Assembly: GCF_016801025.1 (NCBI RefSeq)
Contig: NZ_CP068983.1
Span: 3,402,501 to 3,466,500 of the forward strand
Origin: Paradevosia shaoguanensis
GTDB taxonomy: Bacteria; Pseudomonadota; Alphaproteobacteria; Rhizobiales; Devosiaceae
Reading direction: 5' to 3'
DNA: 64,000 nt
Part shown: piece after piece, positions 10,781-18,843 of the stretch
Layout of the letters: each line of letters opens with the position of its first letter
Numbering within the stretch: position 1 is the first letter of the stretch
Translations under genes and position numbers: made by a program
The notes under the pieces: model-generated
The model's database searches: none
The model's input: the letters and a program-made list of their open reading frames with translations, nothing else
Told to the model about the DNA's origin: nothing

Positions 10781-11481
10781 TGGAGGGAGACCTCGCCGCC
10801 CCCGCTCGCGTCCTGTTTGACCGAGCCGGGCTTGCCATGGACTTCTACATCGGCGCCGCTCGAGGCCTTGGCCGTCAGCGTGCCGTTGGCGAAGATCTCG
10901 GCGTCGCTGCCGCTGGACGCATCGATGGCCACGTCGCGGCATTCGAGGTCGCGGGCCTTGAGGTCGGAGCCTGAGGAGACGCTGAATGTCGCCGTGTCGC
11001 AGGTGCCGGCCAGGCGCAGGTCCGAGCCCGACGAGCCCTCGGAGATCAGCTCGGTCGCCTTGATGTTGCGGAGGTCGATATCGGCCCCGCTCGAAGAGCG
11101 TACCTCCACCTTGCTGCCTGCGGCGCCATCGGCTTTCACATCCGCGCCGCTGCTGGCCTCGACGAAATCGAGGTTCGGCACGCTGATATGGATGGTGATG
11201 AATTTGTCCTGCCCGAATACCAGGTTCATGAGGCTCCGGTTGATATTGGCATAGAGCCGGTTGTCGCGGACTTCGAGCGTCAGGTCCTTGAGATAATCAG
11301 GGTTGCGGGCCTCCACGGTCACCGACTGGGTGCCGCCGACCTTGATGTCGGCATTGAGGCCGGAGGAAATGTCCACGCCCGAAAACGGCGCGAGTTCGAC
11401 AGTCTTGGTCTGGGCGAAGGCGGCGCTCGAAGCGACCACGATCAATGCGCCGACTAGCCCCGCGGCGGCAAACTTGCTCAT
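10777..11481 (-). CDS. Secreted DUF2807 (head-GIN) auto-transporter-adhesin-like protein
   Basis: The 234-residue protein has a clear signal peptide (residues 1-24, MSKFAAAGLVGALIVVASSA, then AFAQ). A repetitive beta-helix follows, built on SSGADV / SSGSDL repeats. This matches the putative auto-transporter adhesin head-GIN domain (DUF2807). The role is unknown; such proteins are periplasmic or cell-surface. ATG 11481 is preferred over an in-frame GTG four codons upstream because GGAGAG immediately precedes it. Confidence 0.8.
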   Translation of the reverse strand: MSKFAAAGLVGALIVVASSAAFAQTKTVELAPFSGVDISSGLNADIKVGGTQSVTVEARNPDYLKDLTLEVRDNRLYANINRSLMNLVFGQDKFITIHISVPNLDFVEASSGADVKADGAAGSKVEVRSSSGADIDLRNIKATELISEGSSGSDLRLAGTCDTATFSVSSGSDLKARDLECRDVAIDASSGSDAEIFANGTLTAKASSGADVEVHGKPGSVKQDASGGGEVSLQ

Positions 11482-11591
11482 CTTTCTCTCCACGTCCCGA
11501 TGGATGAATTCAAAGCTGGGAGGTGTGTTACTAGCCGTTCAAGGGGCGCGGCGAAAATTCTTTTCGGTGATGGCCACATCACGCGGACAAG

Positions 11592-11617
11592 AAAAAAGCG
11601 GCGCCCGAAGGCGCCGC
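11592..11617 (-). terminator. Intrinsic terminator after icd
   Basis: On the minus strand an 8-bp stem GCGGCGCC/GGCGCCGC with a TTCG loop (11598-11617) is followed by six T residues (11592-11597). Confidence 0.9.
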
Positions 11618-11648
11618 CGGATGTCGTTGCGATTCAGGTTTTGCTGAA

Positions 11649-12860
11649 TCAGGCCATGGCCTTCTGCAGGTTTTCGTCGATGGCATCGAGGAAGCCGAGG
11701 GTCGAAAGCCAGGGCTGATCCGGGCCGACGAGCAGCGAGAGGTCCTTGGTCATCTTGCCGCTTTCGATGGTGTCGACGGTGACCTTTTCGAGCGTCGTCG
11801 CAAAGCGCATCAGCTCGGCATTGTCGTCGAGCTTGGCGCGGTGGGCGAGGCCGCGGGTCCAGGCGAAGATCGAGGCGGTGGAGTTGGTCGAAGTCTCCTT
11901 GCCCTGCTGGTGCTGGCGGTAATGGCGGGTCACGGTGCCGTGGGCGGCTTCCGCTTCCACGATCTTGCCATCGGGCGTCATCAGCACGGAGGTCATTAGG
12001 CCGAGCGAGCCAAAGCCCTGGGCCACGATGTCGGACTGCACGTCGCCGTCGTAGTTCTTGCAGGCCCAGACGTAGCCGCCGCTCCACTTGAGGGCCGAAG
12101 CGACCATGTCGTCGATCAGGCGGTGCTCGTACCAGATCTTCTTTTCGTCGAACTTGGCCTTGTAGTCCTTCTCGTAGATCTCCTGGAAGATGTCCTTGAA
12201 GCGACCGTCATAGGCCTTGAGGATGGTGTTCTTGGTCGACAGGTAGCAGGGCACGCCGCGGTTGAGCGCGTAGTTGAACGAAGCATGCGCGAAATCGCGG
12301 ATCGAGTCGTCGAGGTTGTACATGGCCATGGCCACGCCCGAACCCGGCGCGTCGTAGACGTCGTGCTCGATGGTCTGGCCGTCTTCACCCACGAACTTGA
12401 TCGTCAGCTTGCCCTTGCCCGGGAAGCGGAAATCGGTAGCGCGGTACTGGTCGCCGAAGGCGTGGCGGCCGACGATGATCGGCTGGGTCCAGCCGGGAAC
12501 CAGGCGCGGCACGTTCTTGCAGATGATCGGTTCGCGGAAGATCACGCCGCCCAGGATATTGCGGATGGTGCCGTTGGGCGACTTCCACATTTTCTTGAGG
12601 TGGAATTCCTCGACGCGCTGCTCGTCCGGGGTGATGGTAGCGCACTTGATGCCGACGCCGATTTCCTTGATGGCGTTGGCCGAGTCCACGGTCACCTGGT
12701 CGTTGGTGGCGTCGCGGTTCTGGATCGACAGGTCGAAATAGCGGATGTCGAGATCGAGATACGGCGTGATGAGCTTGTCCTTGATCGCCTGCCAGATGAT
12801 CCGGGTCATCTCGTCGCCGTCGAGATCGACCACCGGGTTGGCGACTTTGATTTTGCTCAT
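11649..12860 (-). CDS. icd: NADP-dependent isocitrate dehydrogenase
   Basis: The 403-residue protein is the homodimeric eukaryote-like NADP-IDH found in alphaproteobacteria. It begins [20 protein letters not shown] and includes the isocitrate-binding region [35 protein letters not shown], and the metal/cofactor region [21 protein letters not shown]. It converts isocitrate to 2-oxoglutarate and CO2 in the TCA cycle and makes NADPH. ATG 12860 is chosen because GGAGCG precedes it; 11 upstream in-frame codons look non-coding. It is monocistronic with its own terminator. Confidence 0.97.
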   Translation of the reverse strand: MSKIKVANPVVDLDGDEMTRIIWQAIKDKLITPYLDLDIRYFDLSIQNRDATNDQVTVDSANAIKEIGVGIKCATITPDEQRVEEFHLKKMWKSPNGTIRNILGGVIFREPIICKNVPRLVPGWTQPIIVGRHAFGDQYRATDFRFPGKGKLTIKFVGEDGQTIEHDVYDAPGSGVAMAMYNLDDSIRDFAHASFNYALNRGVPCYLSTKNTILKAYDGRFKDIFQEIYEKDYKAKFDEKKIWYEHRLIDDMVASALKWSGGYVWACKNYDGDVQSDIVAQGFGSLGLMTSVLMTPDGKIVEAEAAHGTVTRHYRQHQQGKETSTNSTASIFAWTRGLAHRAKLDDNAELMRFATTLEKVTVDTIESGKMTKDLSLLVGPDQPWLSTLGFLDAIDENLQKAMA

Positions 12861-12959
12861 CGATAACGCTCCGTAGGGGTTATGAGGCCCCAACGGGGCC
12901 TGCGGTTTGGCCGCCCCTATAGCATTGGTGCCGCCGCGCGCAAAGGCCGCAGGGAGCGA

Positions 12960-13352
12960 TCAGGCGTGCAGGGTTGCCTCGCCCCCGACTCGTCCTCGCC
13001 GCGTGCCGGTTCGATTGCGTTCGCGATCGAGAATCCGGTCGGCATCGAGCGAGCGGATCGGCACGGACTTGTCCCGCGGAATGTCCTCGCTCAATTGCAG
13101 CGAGAGGTAACGCGCGCAGCAGACCCGCAGGAAGGAAGCAAAGTTTTCGAGGTCGTGCTCTTCGTCGAGCGATTCCTGGTAGAGGCGGGCGATGAGCTGG
13201 CTCAGGGGCAGCTCGTCGCGGGCACCCAGTTCCTCGAGCACGTTCCAGAACAAGGCTTCCAACCGCACGCTCGTGGCGAAGCCGCCGATGCGCATGGAGC
13301 GGGTCTGGCTCTGCCAGAGTCCCGGATCGGCGTTTACGAACAACCTGCACAT
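12960..13352 (-). CDS. Ribbon-helix-helix domain protein
   Basis: The 130-residue protein starts MCRLFVNADPGLWQSQTRSM. The N-terminal half (RSMRIGGFATSVRLEALFWNVLEELGARDEL) fits the strand-helix-helix pattern of the RHH_4-type domain seen in alphaproteobacterial regulators. The C-terminus is basic and may be disordered. It is probably a DNA-binding transcription factor, with targets unknown. The start is supported by GGGAGG upstream. It lies on the same strand as the PfpI gene with 49 bases between them. Confidence 0.72.
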   Translation of the reverse strand: MCRLFVNADPGLWQSQTRSMRIGGFATSVRLEALFWNVLEELGARDELPLSQLIARLYQESLDEEHDLENFASFLRVCCARYLSLQLSEDIPRDKSVPIRSLDADRILDRERNRTGTRRGRVGGEATLHA

Positions 13353-13401
13353 GGGCAGCGATCCTCCCGAGTTGGGCCGGCCCTGCGGCCGGCCGCATCC
13401 A

Positions 13402-14004
13402 TCAGGCCGCCGCCTTCCTGCTCTCGTGTTCGATTCGCGTGCCGAGCACGGCCAGGAACTGGCCGATCCAGGCAGGGTGGGCGGGCCAGGCGGGGGCCGT
13501 GACCAGATTACCATCGGTCACCGCCGCATCAATGGCGATCTCGGCATAGGTGCCGCCGGCGAGTTCGACTTCAGGGCGGCAGGCCGGGTAGGCCGAGCAG
13601 GTGCGGCCTTCGAGCACCCGCGCGGCGGCCAGGATCTGTGCGCCATGGCAGACGGCGGCCACCGGCTTGTCAGCCTCGAAGAAGTGCTTGACGATCGAGA
13701 TCACGCGCGGGTCGAGCCGCAGATATTCGGGGGCGCGGCCACCCGGGATGACCAGCGCGTCATAGGTCTCGGCCTTGACGTCCGAGAAGGTGGCGTTGAG
13801 CGCGAAATTGTGGCCGCGCTTTTCGCTGTAGGTCTGGTCGCCCTCGAAATCGTGGATCGAGGTGGCGATGGTGTCGCCCGCCTTCTTGTTGGGGCAGACG
13901 GCATGCACCGTATGGCCGACAGCGAGCAGCGCCTGGAAGGGCACCATGGTCTCGTAGTCTTCGCCGAAATCCCCGCAGATCATGAGAATGCGCTTGCCAC
14001 TCAT
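13402..14004 (-). CDS. DJ-1/PfpI family protein (class I glutamine amidotransferase-like)
   Basis: The 200-residue protein has the DJ-1/PfpI fold: N-terminal [17 protein letters not shown] with the conserved acidic residue, [14 protein letters not shown], and the nucleophile elbow AVCHGAQIL with Cys. Members act as protease/chaperone, glyoxalase or stress proteins; the true reaction cannot be assigned. AGGAGGACAAG precedes the ATG. It is transcribed divergently from the MarR-type gene, with a palindrome between them, which suggests control by that regulator. Confidence 0.88.
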   Translation of the reverse strand: MSGKRILMICGDFGEDYETMVPFQALLAVGHTVHAVCPNKKAGDTIATSIHDFEGDQTYSEKRGHNFALNATFSDVKAETYDALVIPGGRAPEYLRLDPRVISIVKHFFEADKPVAAVCHGAQILAAARVLEGRTCSAYPACRPEVELAGGTYAEIAIDAAVTDGNLVTAPAWPAHPAWIGQFLAVLGTRIEHESRKAAA

Positions 14005-14087
14005 CTTGTCCTCCTCGTCGTGATGGTTCGCCTGGGGAGAACTATGTCATGGGCGGGCAGGGTGCTGGTGTTAGCGGGATACTACAC

Positions 14088-14111
14088 TTGACGGCCGTGT
14101 ATATGCACGGC
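14088..14111. promoter_or_regulatory. Candidate MarR operator and promoter
   Basis: The perfect inverted repeat GCCGTG-TATATG-CACGGC (14094-14111) lies directly after a TTGACG -35-like hexamer (14088-14093) in the divergent pfpI-marR gap. An 18-base palindrome is a typical size for a MarR-dimer site. The assignment is positional inference. Confidence 0.45.
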
Positions 14112-14124
14112 ATCAGTACGCGTC

Positions 14125-14541
14125 ATGCAAGACGACTTTTCGCAGTGTCTCGTCCTCAACACCCGCATGGCGGCGCGCGCCGTCACGCGCAGGGCGAACC
14201 GGAAGCTGCGCGGGTTCGGCGTCACGGCTACCCAGTTTTCGATTCTCACCGCTGCCCGGCAAAGGCCCGACCGCTCTATCACCGAGATGGCCGACAGCAT
14301 CGCTATGGAGCGCACCACGCTATCGCGCAATCTCGATCTCATGGCCCGCAAGGGTCTGGTGCGGTTCGCCGGCGCCGAGAAAGGCAATGGGCGGCTCTGT
14401 TCGCTCACCGAGGAGGGCGACGTGCTTCTGGACAAGATCATCCCCATATGGCGGGCAAGCCAGGCGGAACTGCGTGAAAAGCTGACGCAGCCGGATTGGC
14501 CCTCGACCATCAAGGCGCTCCAGGAGCTGGCGCGGCTCTAG
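14125..14541 (+). CDS. MarR-family transcriptional regulator
   Basis: The 138-residue protein has MarR winged-helix architecture: LRGFGVTATQFSILTAARQRP, the recognition region ITEMADSIAMERTTLSRNLDLMARKGLVRF, and a wing (AEKGNGRLCSLTEEG). It probably binds the palindrome just upstream and represses itself and/or the divergent PfpI gene in response to an unknown ligand. The fabF-like gene starts 58 bases downstream with its own ribosome-binding site and could be part of the same transcript. Confidence 0.92.
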   Translation: MQDDFSQCLVLNTRMAARAVTRRANRKLRGFGVTATQFSILTAARQRPDRSITEMADSIAMERTTLSRNLDLMARKGLVRFAGAEKGNGRLCSLTEEGDVLLDKIIPIWRASQAELREKLTQPDWPSTIKALQELARL

Positions 14542-14599
14542 CCAACATCAATCTGCCCGGAATGCCGGGCATCCGTCGATCACCGAGAGGAGACGAAGA

Positions 14600-15889
14600 A
14601 TGCTCAAACCCGATCCGAACGATCCGATTGTCGTCACCGGCATGGGGGTCGTCAGCCCGCTGGGCGTGGGCGTCGACAAGGTGTGGGAACGGCTGATCGC
14701 CGGCAAGAGCGGCGTCGGCCCCAATACCAGGTTCGATGTCAGCGAGTTTGCCAGCCGGATCGCCGGGCTGGTCAAGCGCACCGATGAAGACCCGGAAGCC
14801 GGCTTCGATCCGCTGGTGGCGGTGGATGCCAAGGACGTCAAGAAGATGGACCTCTTCATCCAGTACGGCCTCGTCGCCGCGCAGGAGGCCATCCGGCAGG
14901 CCAACTGGTTCCCCGAAAGCGAAGAGGACAAGGAGGCCACGGCCACCGTCATCGCCTCGGGCGTGGGCGGTTCTCCGATCATGGCCGAGACCGCCAAGAT
15001 CATCATCGAGAAGGGACCGCGCCGGCTCTCGCCCTTCACCGTCCCCGCTTTCCTTGCCAACCTCGCTGCCGGCTGGATTTCGATCCGCTACGGCTACAAG
15101 GGGCCGATCGGCACACCCGTGACCGCTTGCGCCGCCTCCGCCCAGGCGATCGGCGACGGCATGCGCATGATCATGACCGGCGAGGCCGAGGTGGCCGTGG
15201 TCGGTGGCGCCGAGGGTTCGGTCGATCCCATTTCCATCGGTGGCTTTGCCGCCTCGCGCGCGCTCAACACCACGTTCAACGACAATCCCGAAGGGGCTTC
15301 GCGCCCGTTCGACAAGGGCCATGCCGGCTTCGTGCTGGCCGAAGGCGCGGCGGTGCTGGTCATCGAAAAGCTCAGCCATGCCCGCAAGCGCGGCGCCAAG
15401 CCGCTGGCCGTCCTGGCCGGCTACGGCACTTCGGCTGATGCTTACCACCTCACGGCCGGCGAGCCGACCGGCGCAGGTGCCCAGCGGGCCATGCGCAACG
15501 CCATCAAGATGGCCGACGTCTCGCCAGACCGCATCGGCTATGTCAGCGCCCACGCCACCTCCACCGAGGTGGGCGACGCTGCCGAGATCGAAGGCATCAA
15601 GGCCGTGTTCGGCGATCGCGGCAAGGACCTCTCCGTTTCCGCGGTCAAGTCGTCGACAGGGCACCTTCTGGGCGCGGCGGGCGCGCTGGCGGCGATCTTC
15701 ACGGTCCAGGCCATTCGCAACGGCATGCTGCCGGCGACGCTCAATCTCGACGATCCGGAACCCGTGGCCGCCGTCTTCGACCTTGTGCCGAAGGTCGCCC
15801 ATGCCAAGGAACTGGACTACGCGCTGGTCAACGCCTTCGGCTTCGGCGGCGTGAATGCCTCGCTGGTATTGGGTAAAGCTCCGGCGTAA
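14600..15889 (+). CDS. fabF: Beta-ketoacyl-ACP synthase II-type enzyme (FabF-like)
   Basis: This 429-residue thiolase-fold condensing enzyme has nucleophile Cys177 in VTACAASAQ, His318 in SAHATSTEVGD, Lys350 and His355 in KSSTGHLLGAAG, and the C-terminal NAFGFGGVNASL. It condenses malonyl-ACP with acyl-ACP. The first histidine motif is HATST rather than the usual HGTST. There is no acpP or fabG next door, so it is probably an accessory FabF paralogue for a specialised fatty acid, not the housekeeping copy. The start follows GAGAGGAGACGAAG. Confidence 0.9.
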   Translation: MLKPDPNDPIVVTGMGVVSPLGVGVDKVWERLIAGKSGVGPNTRFDVSEFASRIAGLVKRTDEDPEAGFDPLVAVDAKDVKKMDLFIQYGLVAAQEAIRQANWFPESEEDKEATATVIASGVGGSPIMAETAKIIIEKGPRRLSPFTVPAFLANLAAGWISIRYGYKGPIGTPVTACAASAQAIGDGMRMIMTGEAEVAVVGGAEGSVDPISIGGFAASRALNTTFNDNPEGASRPFDKGHAGFVLAEGAAVLVIEKLSHARKRGAKPLAVLAGYGTSADAYHLTAGEPTGAGAQRAMRNAIKMADVSPDRIGYVSAHATSTEVGDAAEIEGIKAVFGDRGKDLSVSAVKSSTGHLLGAAGALAAIFTVQAIRNGMLPATLNLDDPEPVAAVFDLVPKVAHAKELDYALVNAFGFGGVNASLVLGKAPA

Positions 15890-15926
15890 GGACGCGGTAT
15901 TGAGGAGGCGGTCGCGTGGCTGCCTC

Positions 15927-16274
15927 CTAAGCCGGCTCCTGCCCAGCCGCATGTCGCTGGGATAGCGCAATCCATTCCCGCAACTCGTCATCGTCCTCGA
16001 TCGCATCCGGATCGACCCAGACAAAGCCGCGCATCGCCTTGCCGCCGTGCACCATCTGGCTCGCACCGGGCCGCGCCAGCGCGGCATCGTTATCCGCTTC
16101 CTTGCCGACCTTGATCAGGATCCGTCCATCGTTCTTGGCGCCCACCAGGATGTGCCCGTTGAGCAGGAACGTCAGCCCGCCGAACATGCGCTTCTCGGTA
16201 ATGCGCGGATCGCCCTCGAGGATGACCCGGATGCGGTCGCAGAGGTGGATGAGGGTTTCGCTGTCACGCTTCAT
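15927..16274 (-). CDS. TfoX/Sxy N-terminal domain protein (first of two)
   Basis: The 115-residue protein matches the TfoX_N fold, with the conserved ITEKRMFGGLTFLLNGHILVGA followed by ILIKVG and RGFVWVDPDAI. In gammaproteobacteria TfoX/Sxy controls competence; stand-alone N-terminal domains in alphaproteobacteria have no known role. Its ATG overlaps the stop of the upstream TfoX-N paralogue by four bases, so the two are coupled. An acidic stretch (DAIEDDDELREW) is at the C-terminus. Confidence 0.85.
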   Translation of the reverse strand: MKRDSETLIHLCDRIRVILEGDPRITEKRMFGGLTFLLNGHILVGAKNDGRILIKVGKEADNDAALARPGASQMVHGGKAMRGFVWVDPDAIEDDDELREWIALSQRHAAGQEPA

Positions 16275-16606
16275 TTGGCGGGCAGGGTCCTGACATAGTC
16301 CTCCGAGAACGCGAGCCAGTCGGCCAGCGCCTCATCGGTCTCGATGCCTTCGTCGGTGACGCTGATAAAGCCCTTCATCGGCTTGTCGCCCATATGCATG
16401 ACGGAGGCGCCCGGGCGGGCGACGGCAGCGTCGAGTCCTTCGGGCGATACGCGCACCATCAGCGCGCCCTTGGCCGTGGACCCGGCCAGCATGTTGCCGT
16501 TGAGCATGAAGCCCACGCCGCCGAACATCTTCTTTTCGACGACGTCGGGCCTGGCGCCGAGAATCGCGCGGATGCGCGCAGCCATTTCGTCCGATGCAGC
16601 GGACAT
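16271..16606 (-). CDS. TfoX/Sxy N-terminal domain protein (second of two)
   Basis: The 111-residue protein is paralogous to the gene just downstream: VEKKMFGGVGFMLNGNMLAGS, MVRVSPEG, KPMKGFISVTDEGI. It begins immediately after the GFA gene stop (TGAATG, no spacer) and overlaps the next gene by four bases, so the three genes form one translationally coupled operon. The function is unknown. Confidence 0.85.
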   Translation of the reverse strand: MSAASDEMAARIRAILGARPDVVEKKMFGGVGFMLNGNMLAGSTAKGALMVRVSPEGLDAAVARPGASVMHMGDKPMKGFISVTDEGIETDEALADWLAFSEDYVRTLPAK

Positions 16607-17050
16607 TCAGATCTCCCCACTGTCGCGGTAGCGGATGTAACGAGGCAGGCCTTCGGCCATCGCGTCCCAATCGTGGTGGGAGCGGGCGAAGATCAGTTGA
16701 TTTGGTACGAACCATTCGGCACCGGCGCCGAAAAGTCCCACCGGCAGCATGATGGCCTCGGGCGCGCGGCTCGAACTGCCCGCAATCGGCGTACCGCAGG
16801 TCGGGCAGAAGCGCCGTGTGAACAGTGCGCCGGAATCGGCCGGGCGCGCGAAGCTGCGGGTTTCTCCGGTGATCGTCACCGCATCAGGCGCAGCCAGCGC
16901 GACGGCCGAGTGGCCGGTGCCGGTGGCCTTCTGGCAGTCGAGGCACGAACAGAGCAACATCGCCAATATCCTGCCCCTGACCGAAACCGAGACGGCGCCG
17001 CAGGCGCAGCTTGCGGCAAGGTCGACCTCGGGTTTGGATGGCTTGTCCAT
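16607..17050 (-). CDS. GFA-family (glutathione-dependent formaldehyde-activating fold) zinc protein
   Basis: The 147-residue protein carries the CENP-V/GFA zinc-binding cysteines: SCACGAVSV, CSCLDCQKATGTG and RFCPTCGTPIAG. Gfa was named for condensing formaldehyde with glutathione, though most members are uncharacterised. The ATG at 17050 is preferred; an in-frame TTG nine codons upstream has no support. It is the first gene of the GFA-TfoX-TfoX operon. Confidence 0.85.
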   Translation of the reverse strand: MDKPSKPEVDLAASCACGAVSVSVRGRILAMLLCSCLDCQKATGTGHSAVALAAPDAVTITGETRSFARPADSGALFTRRFCPTCGTPIAGSSSRAPEAIMLPVGLFGAGAEWFVPNQLIFARSHHDWDAMAEGLPRYIRYRDSGEI

Positions 17051-17139
17051 TGCCCGAGGCTGGCATGCGGGCTTCAAACTTGCAATTGACGGCGGTGCGG
17101 CTTACCACCGGTGTCGTTGCCCAAAATCCGGAAAATGCC

Positions 17140-17748
17140 ATGGTCTATGTCCCGGATTATCCGATCATGACGCAGCGCCTGCGCTTGCGCCCGTTTACGC
17201 GTGGCGATGTGGAGGCGGTGTTCGCCTATCGGCGGCGTGAAGACGTGGCGCAATTTCTCTTCGATAGCCCGATGACGCTCGAAACCGTCACCGAAGCGGT
17301 GCAGCAGCGAATTTCGCAATCGGCGCTGGAGCAGGAGGGAGACAAGCTGGTGCTGGCCGTCGATCTGCGCGAGACGGGTGAACTCATTGGGGAGATTTCC
17401 CTGATCTGGCGCAGCGAGATCGCGCGGCAGGGAGAGCTCGGTTACATCTTCAATCCAGAATTCCACGGGCAGGGCTACGCCACCGAGGCCAGTGCTGCTC
17501 TCCTCGATATCGGCTTCAGCGAAATCGGGCTCCATCGGATCATGGCGCGGTGCGATGCACGCAACAGTGCGTCCTGGCGGGTGATGGAGCGGCTGGGCAT
17601 GCGCCGGGAAGCACATTTCCGCGAGCATGCGCGCTTCAAGGGCGAGTGGGACGAGGAATTTGTCTACGCCATCCTTGAGGATGAATGGGCGGCGCGGCAG
17701 GCACCTTCGACCCTGTCCGCCGACAAGGAGCGACCGGCTTTCGGTTGA
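17140..17748 (+). CDS. GNAT acetyltransferase, RimJ/RimL type (first of two)
   Basis: The 202-residue protein has the acetyl-CoA-binding signature GELGYIFNPEFHGQGYATEAS and downstream HRIMARCDARNSASWRVMERLGM, typical of ribosomal-protein/serine N-acetyltransferase-like GNATs. The start could be ATG 17140 or ATG 17167 (MTQRLRLRPF, the usual family start). It is homologous to the GNAT gene 313 bases downstream, including the shared FxGEWDEE motif. The substrate is unknown. Confidence 0.85.
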   Translation: MVYVPDYPIMTQRLRLRPFTRGDVEAVFAYRRREDVAQFLFDSPMTLETVTEAVQQRISQSALEQEGDKLVLAVDLRETGELIGEISLIWRSEIARQGELGYIFNPEFHGQGYATEASAALLDIGFSEIGLHRIMARCDARNSASWRVMERLGMRREAHFREHARFKGEWDEEFVYAILEDEWAARQAPSTLSADKERPAFG

Positions 17749-18060
17749 TTCTTTAGGCTTAGAGGCCTAATCATAACGGGCGAGCGGCGTAACGGCTCGA
17801 CACTTTCAAAACAGCGTCATCGGACCGGTGTAAAAGGCCGGGTATATTCACGGGCAACCCCCTTGGGTGGCACGGTTTTCAGTGCGTTCGCATTCCAACC
17901 AAAGCTCGGAGATTAGTAGCTTTTTTCAAGCGTCAGGTGGGAACCGGCCGGGGTCGCGTGCCGTTTCCGAAACAGGGCTTGGAGCGGCGGGGCACACGCG
18001 AAACGCAGCGTTTTGCGGCAGCCTTCGTCGCCTCTAAATCGAACGGAGGAACGCTACGTC
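17749..18060. other. 312-base intergenic stretch between two GNAT genes
   Basis: No frame here looks coding. A weak hairpin AAAGCT...AGCTTT followed by T residues near 17911-17936 could be a terminator for the first GNAT gene. The remainder probably holds the promoter of the second. Confidence 0.3.
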
Positions 18061-18651
18061 ATGACTCATTTGCGGCTGCCGGTTGAGACCGACCGGCTCT
18101 GGCTCCGGACCTTCGACAAAGCCGATATCGATGCGGTAATGGCTTACCACGCCTTGCCCGAAGTCCAGCGCTATCTGGACTGGAAGGCGCGCGACAAGGT
18201 CGAGGTGGTTGCGGCCATCGATGCCATGCGCGGGCAGATCACCCTGCAGCGTCCGGGTGACGTGCTGAGCCTGGCGGTGATCCGCAAGGCGGATAGCCAA
18301 TTGCTCGGTCAGGTTTCCCTGCGCTGGGTGGATGCGACCGCCGGGCAGGGCGAAGTCCGCTTCGTTTTCAACAAGATCTATACCGGCCAGGGTTTTGCTA
18401 CCGAGGCGGTGTCGCGGGTCATCGACCTTGCCTTCGACAATTTCGGTATCCACCGCGTCTTCGCCCGCTGTGACGCGCGCAATGCGCGTTCCGCCAAGCT
18501 GCTGACGCGCCTCGGCATGCGGCTCGAGGCGCATTATCGCGAGCACGCGCTCTTCCAGGGTGAATGGGACGAGGAATTGCACTTCGCGATCCTCGATCGT
18601 GAGTGGCACCGGTCCAGCAAAGTGAAGGAATTGACGCATCGTGTCGCCTGA
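18061..18651 (+). CDS. GNAT acetyltransferase, RimJ/RimL type (second of two)
   Basis: This 196-residue paralogue of the preceding GNAT has VRFVFNKIYTGQGFATEAV for acetyl-CoA binding and HRVFARCDARNARSAKLLTRLGM. The ATG at 18061 has GGAGGA upstream. It could acetylate an N-terminus, an amino group of a small molecule, or an antibiotic; the sequence alone does not decide. The pair may be an old duplication. Confidence 0.87.
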   Translation: MTHLRLPVETDRLWLRTFDKADIDAVMAYHALPEVQRYLDWKARDKVEVVAAIDAMRGQITLQRPGDVLSLAVIRKADSQLLGQVSLRWVDATAGQGEVRFVFNKIYTGQGFATEAVSRVIDLAFDNFGIHRVFARCDARNARSAKLLTRLGMRLEAHYREHALFQGEWDEELHFAILDREWHRSSKVKELTHRVA

Positions 18652-18843
18652 GCCAGCGACGATGGGGCGGAATGGTAGCGATATTACTCGACCAGGTCGA
18701 TATGCATTTCTAACAGGGCTGCCATGACTTAGGCGCTGACGTGCCAATTGGTTTGTGCTTTGGTATTGAGACCACGACAGCTGGCGTAGAAGAGGGGCTC
18801 GCTCAGCGTTTTGGCGGATAGTCGAACGCCTTGAGGGCCCCCT

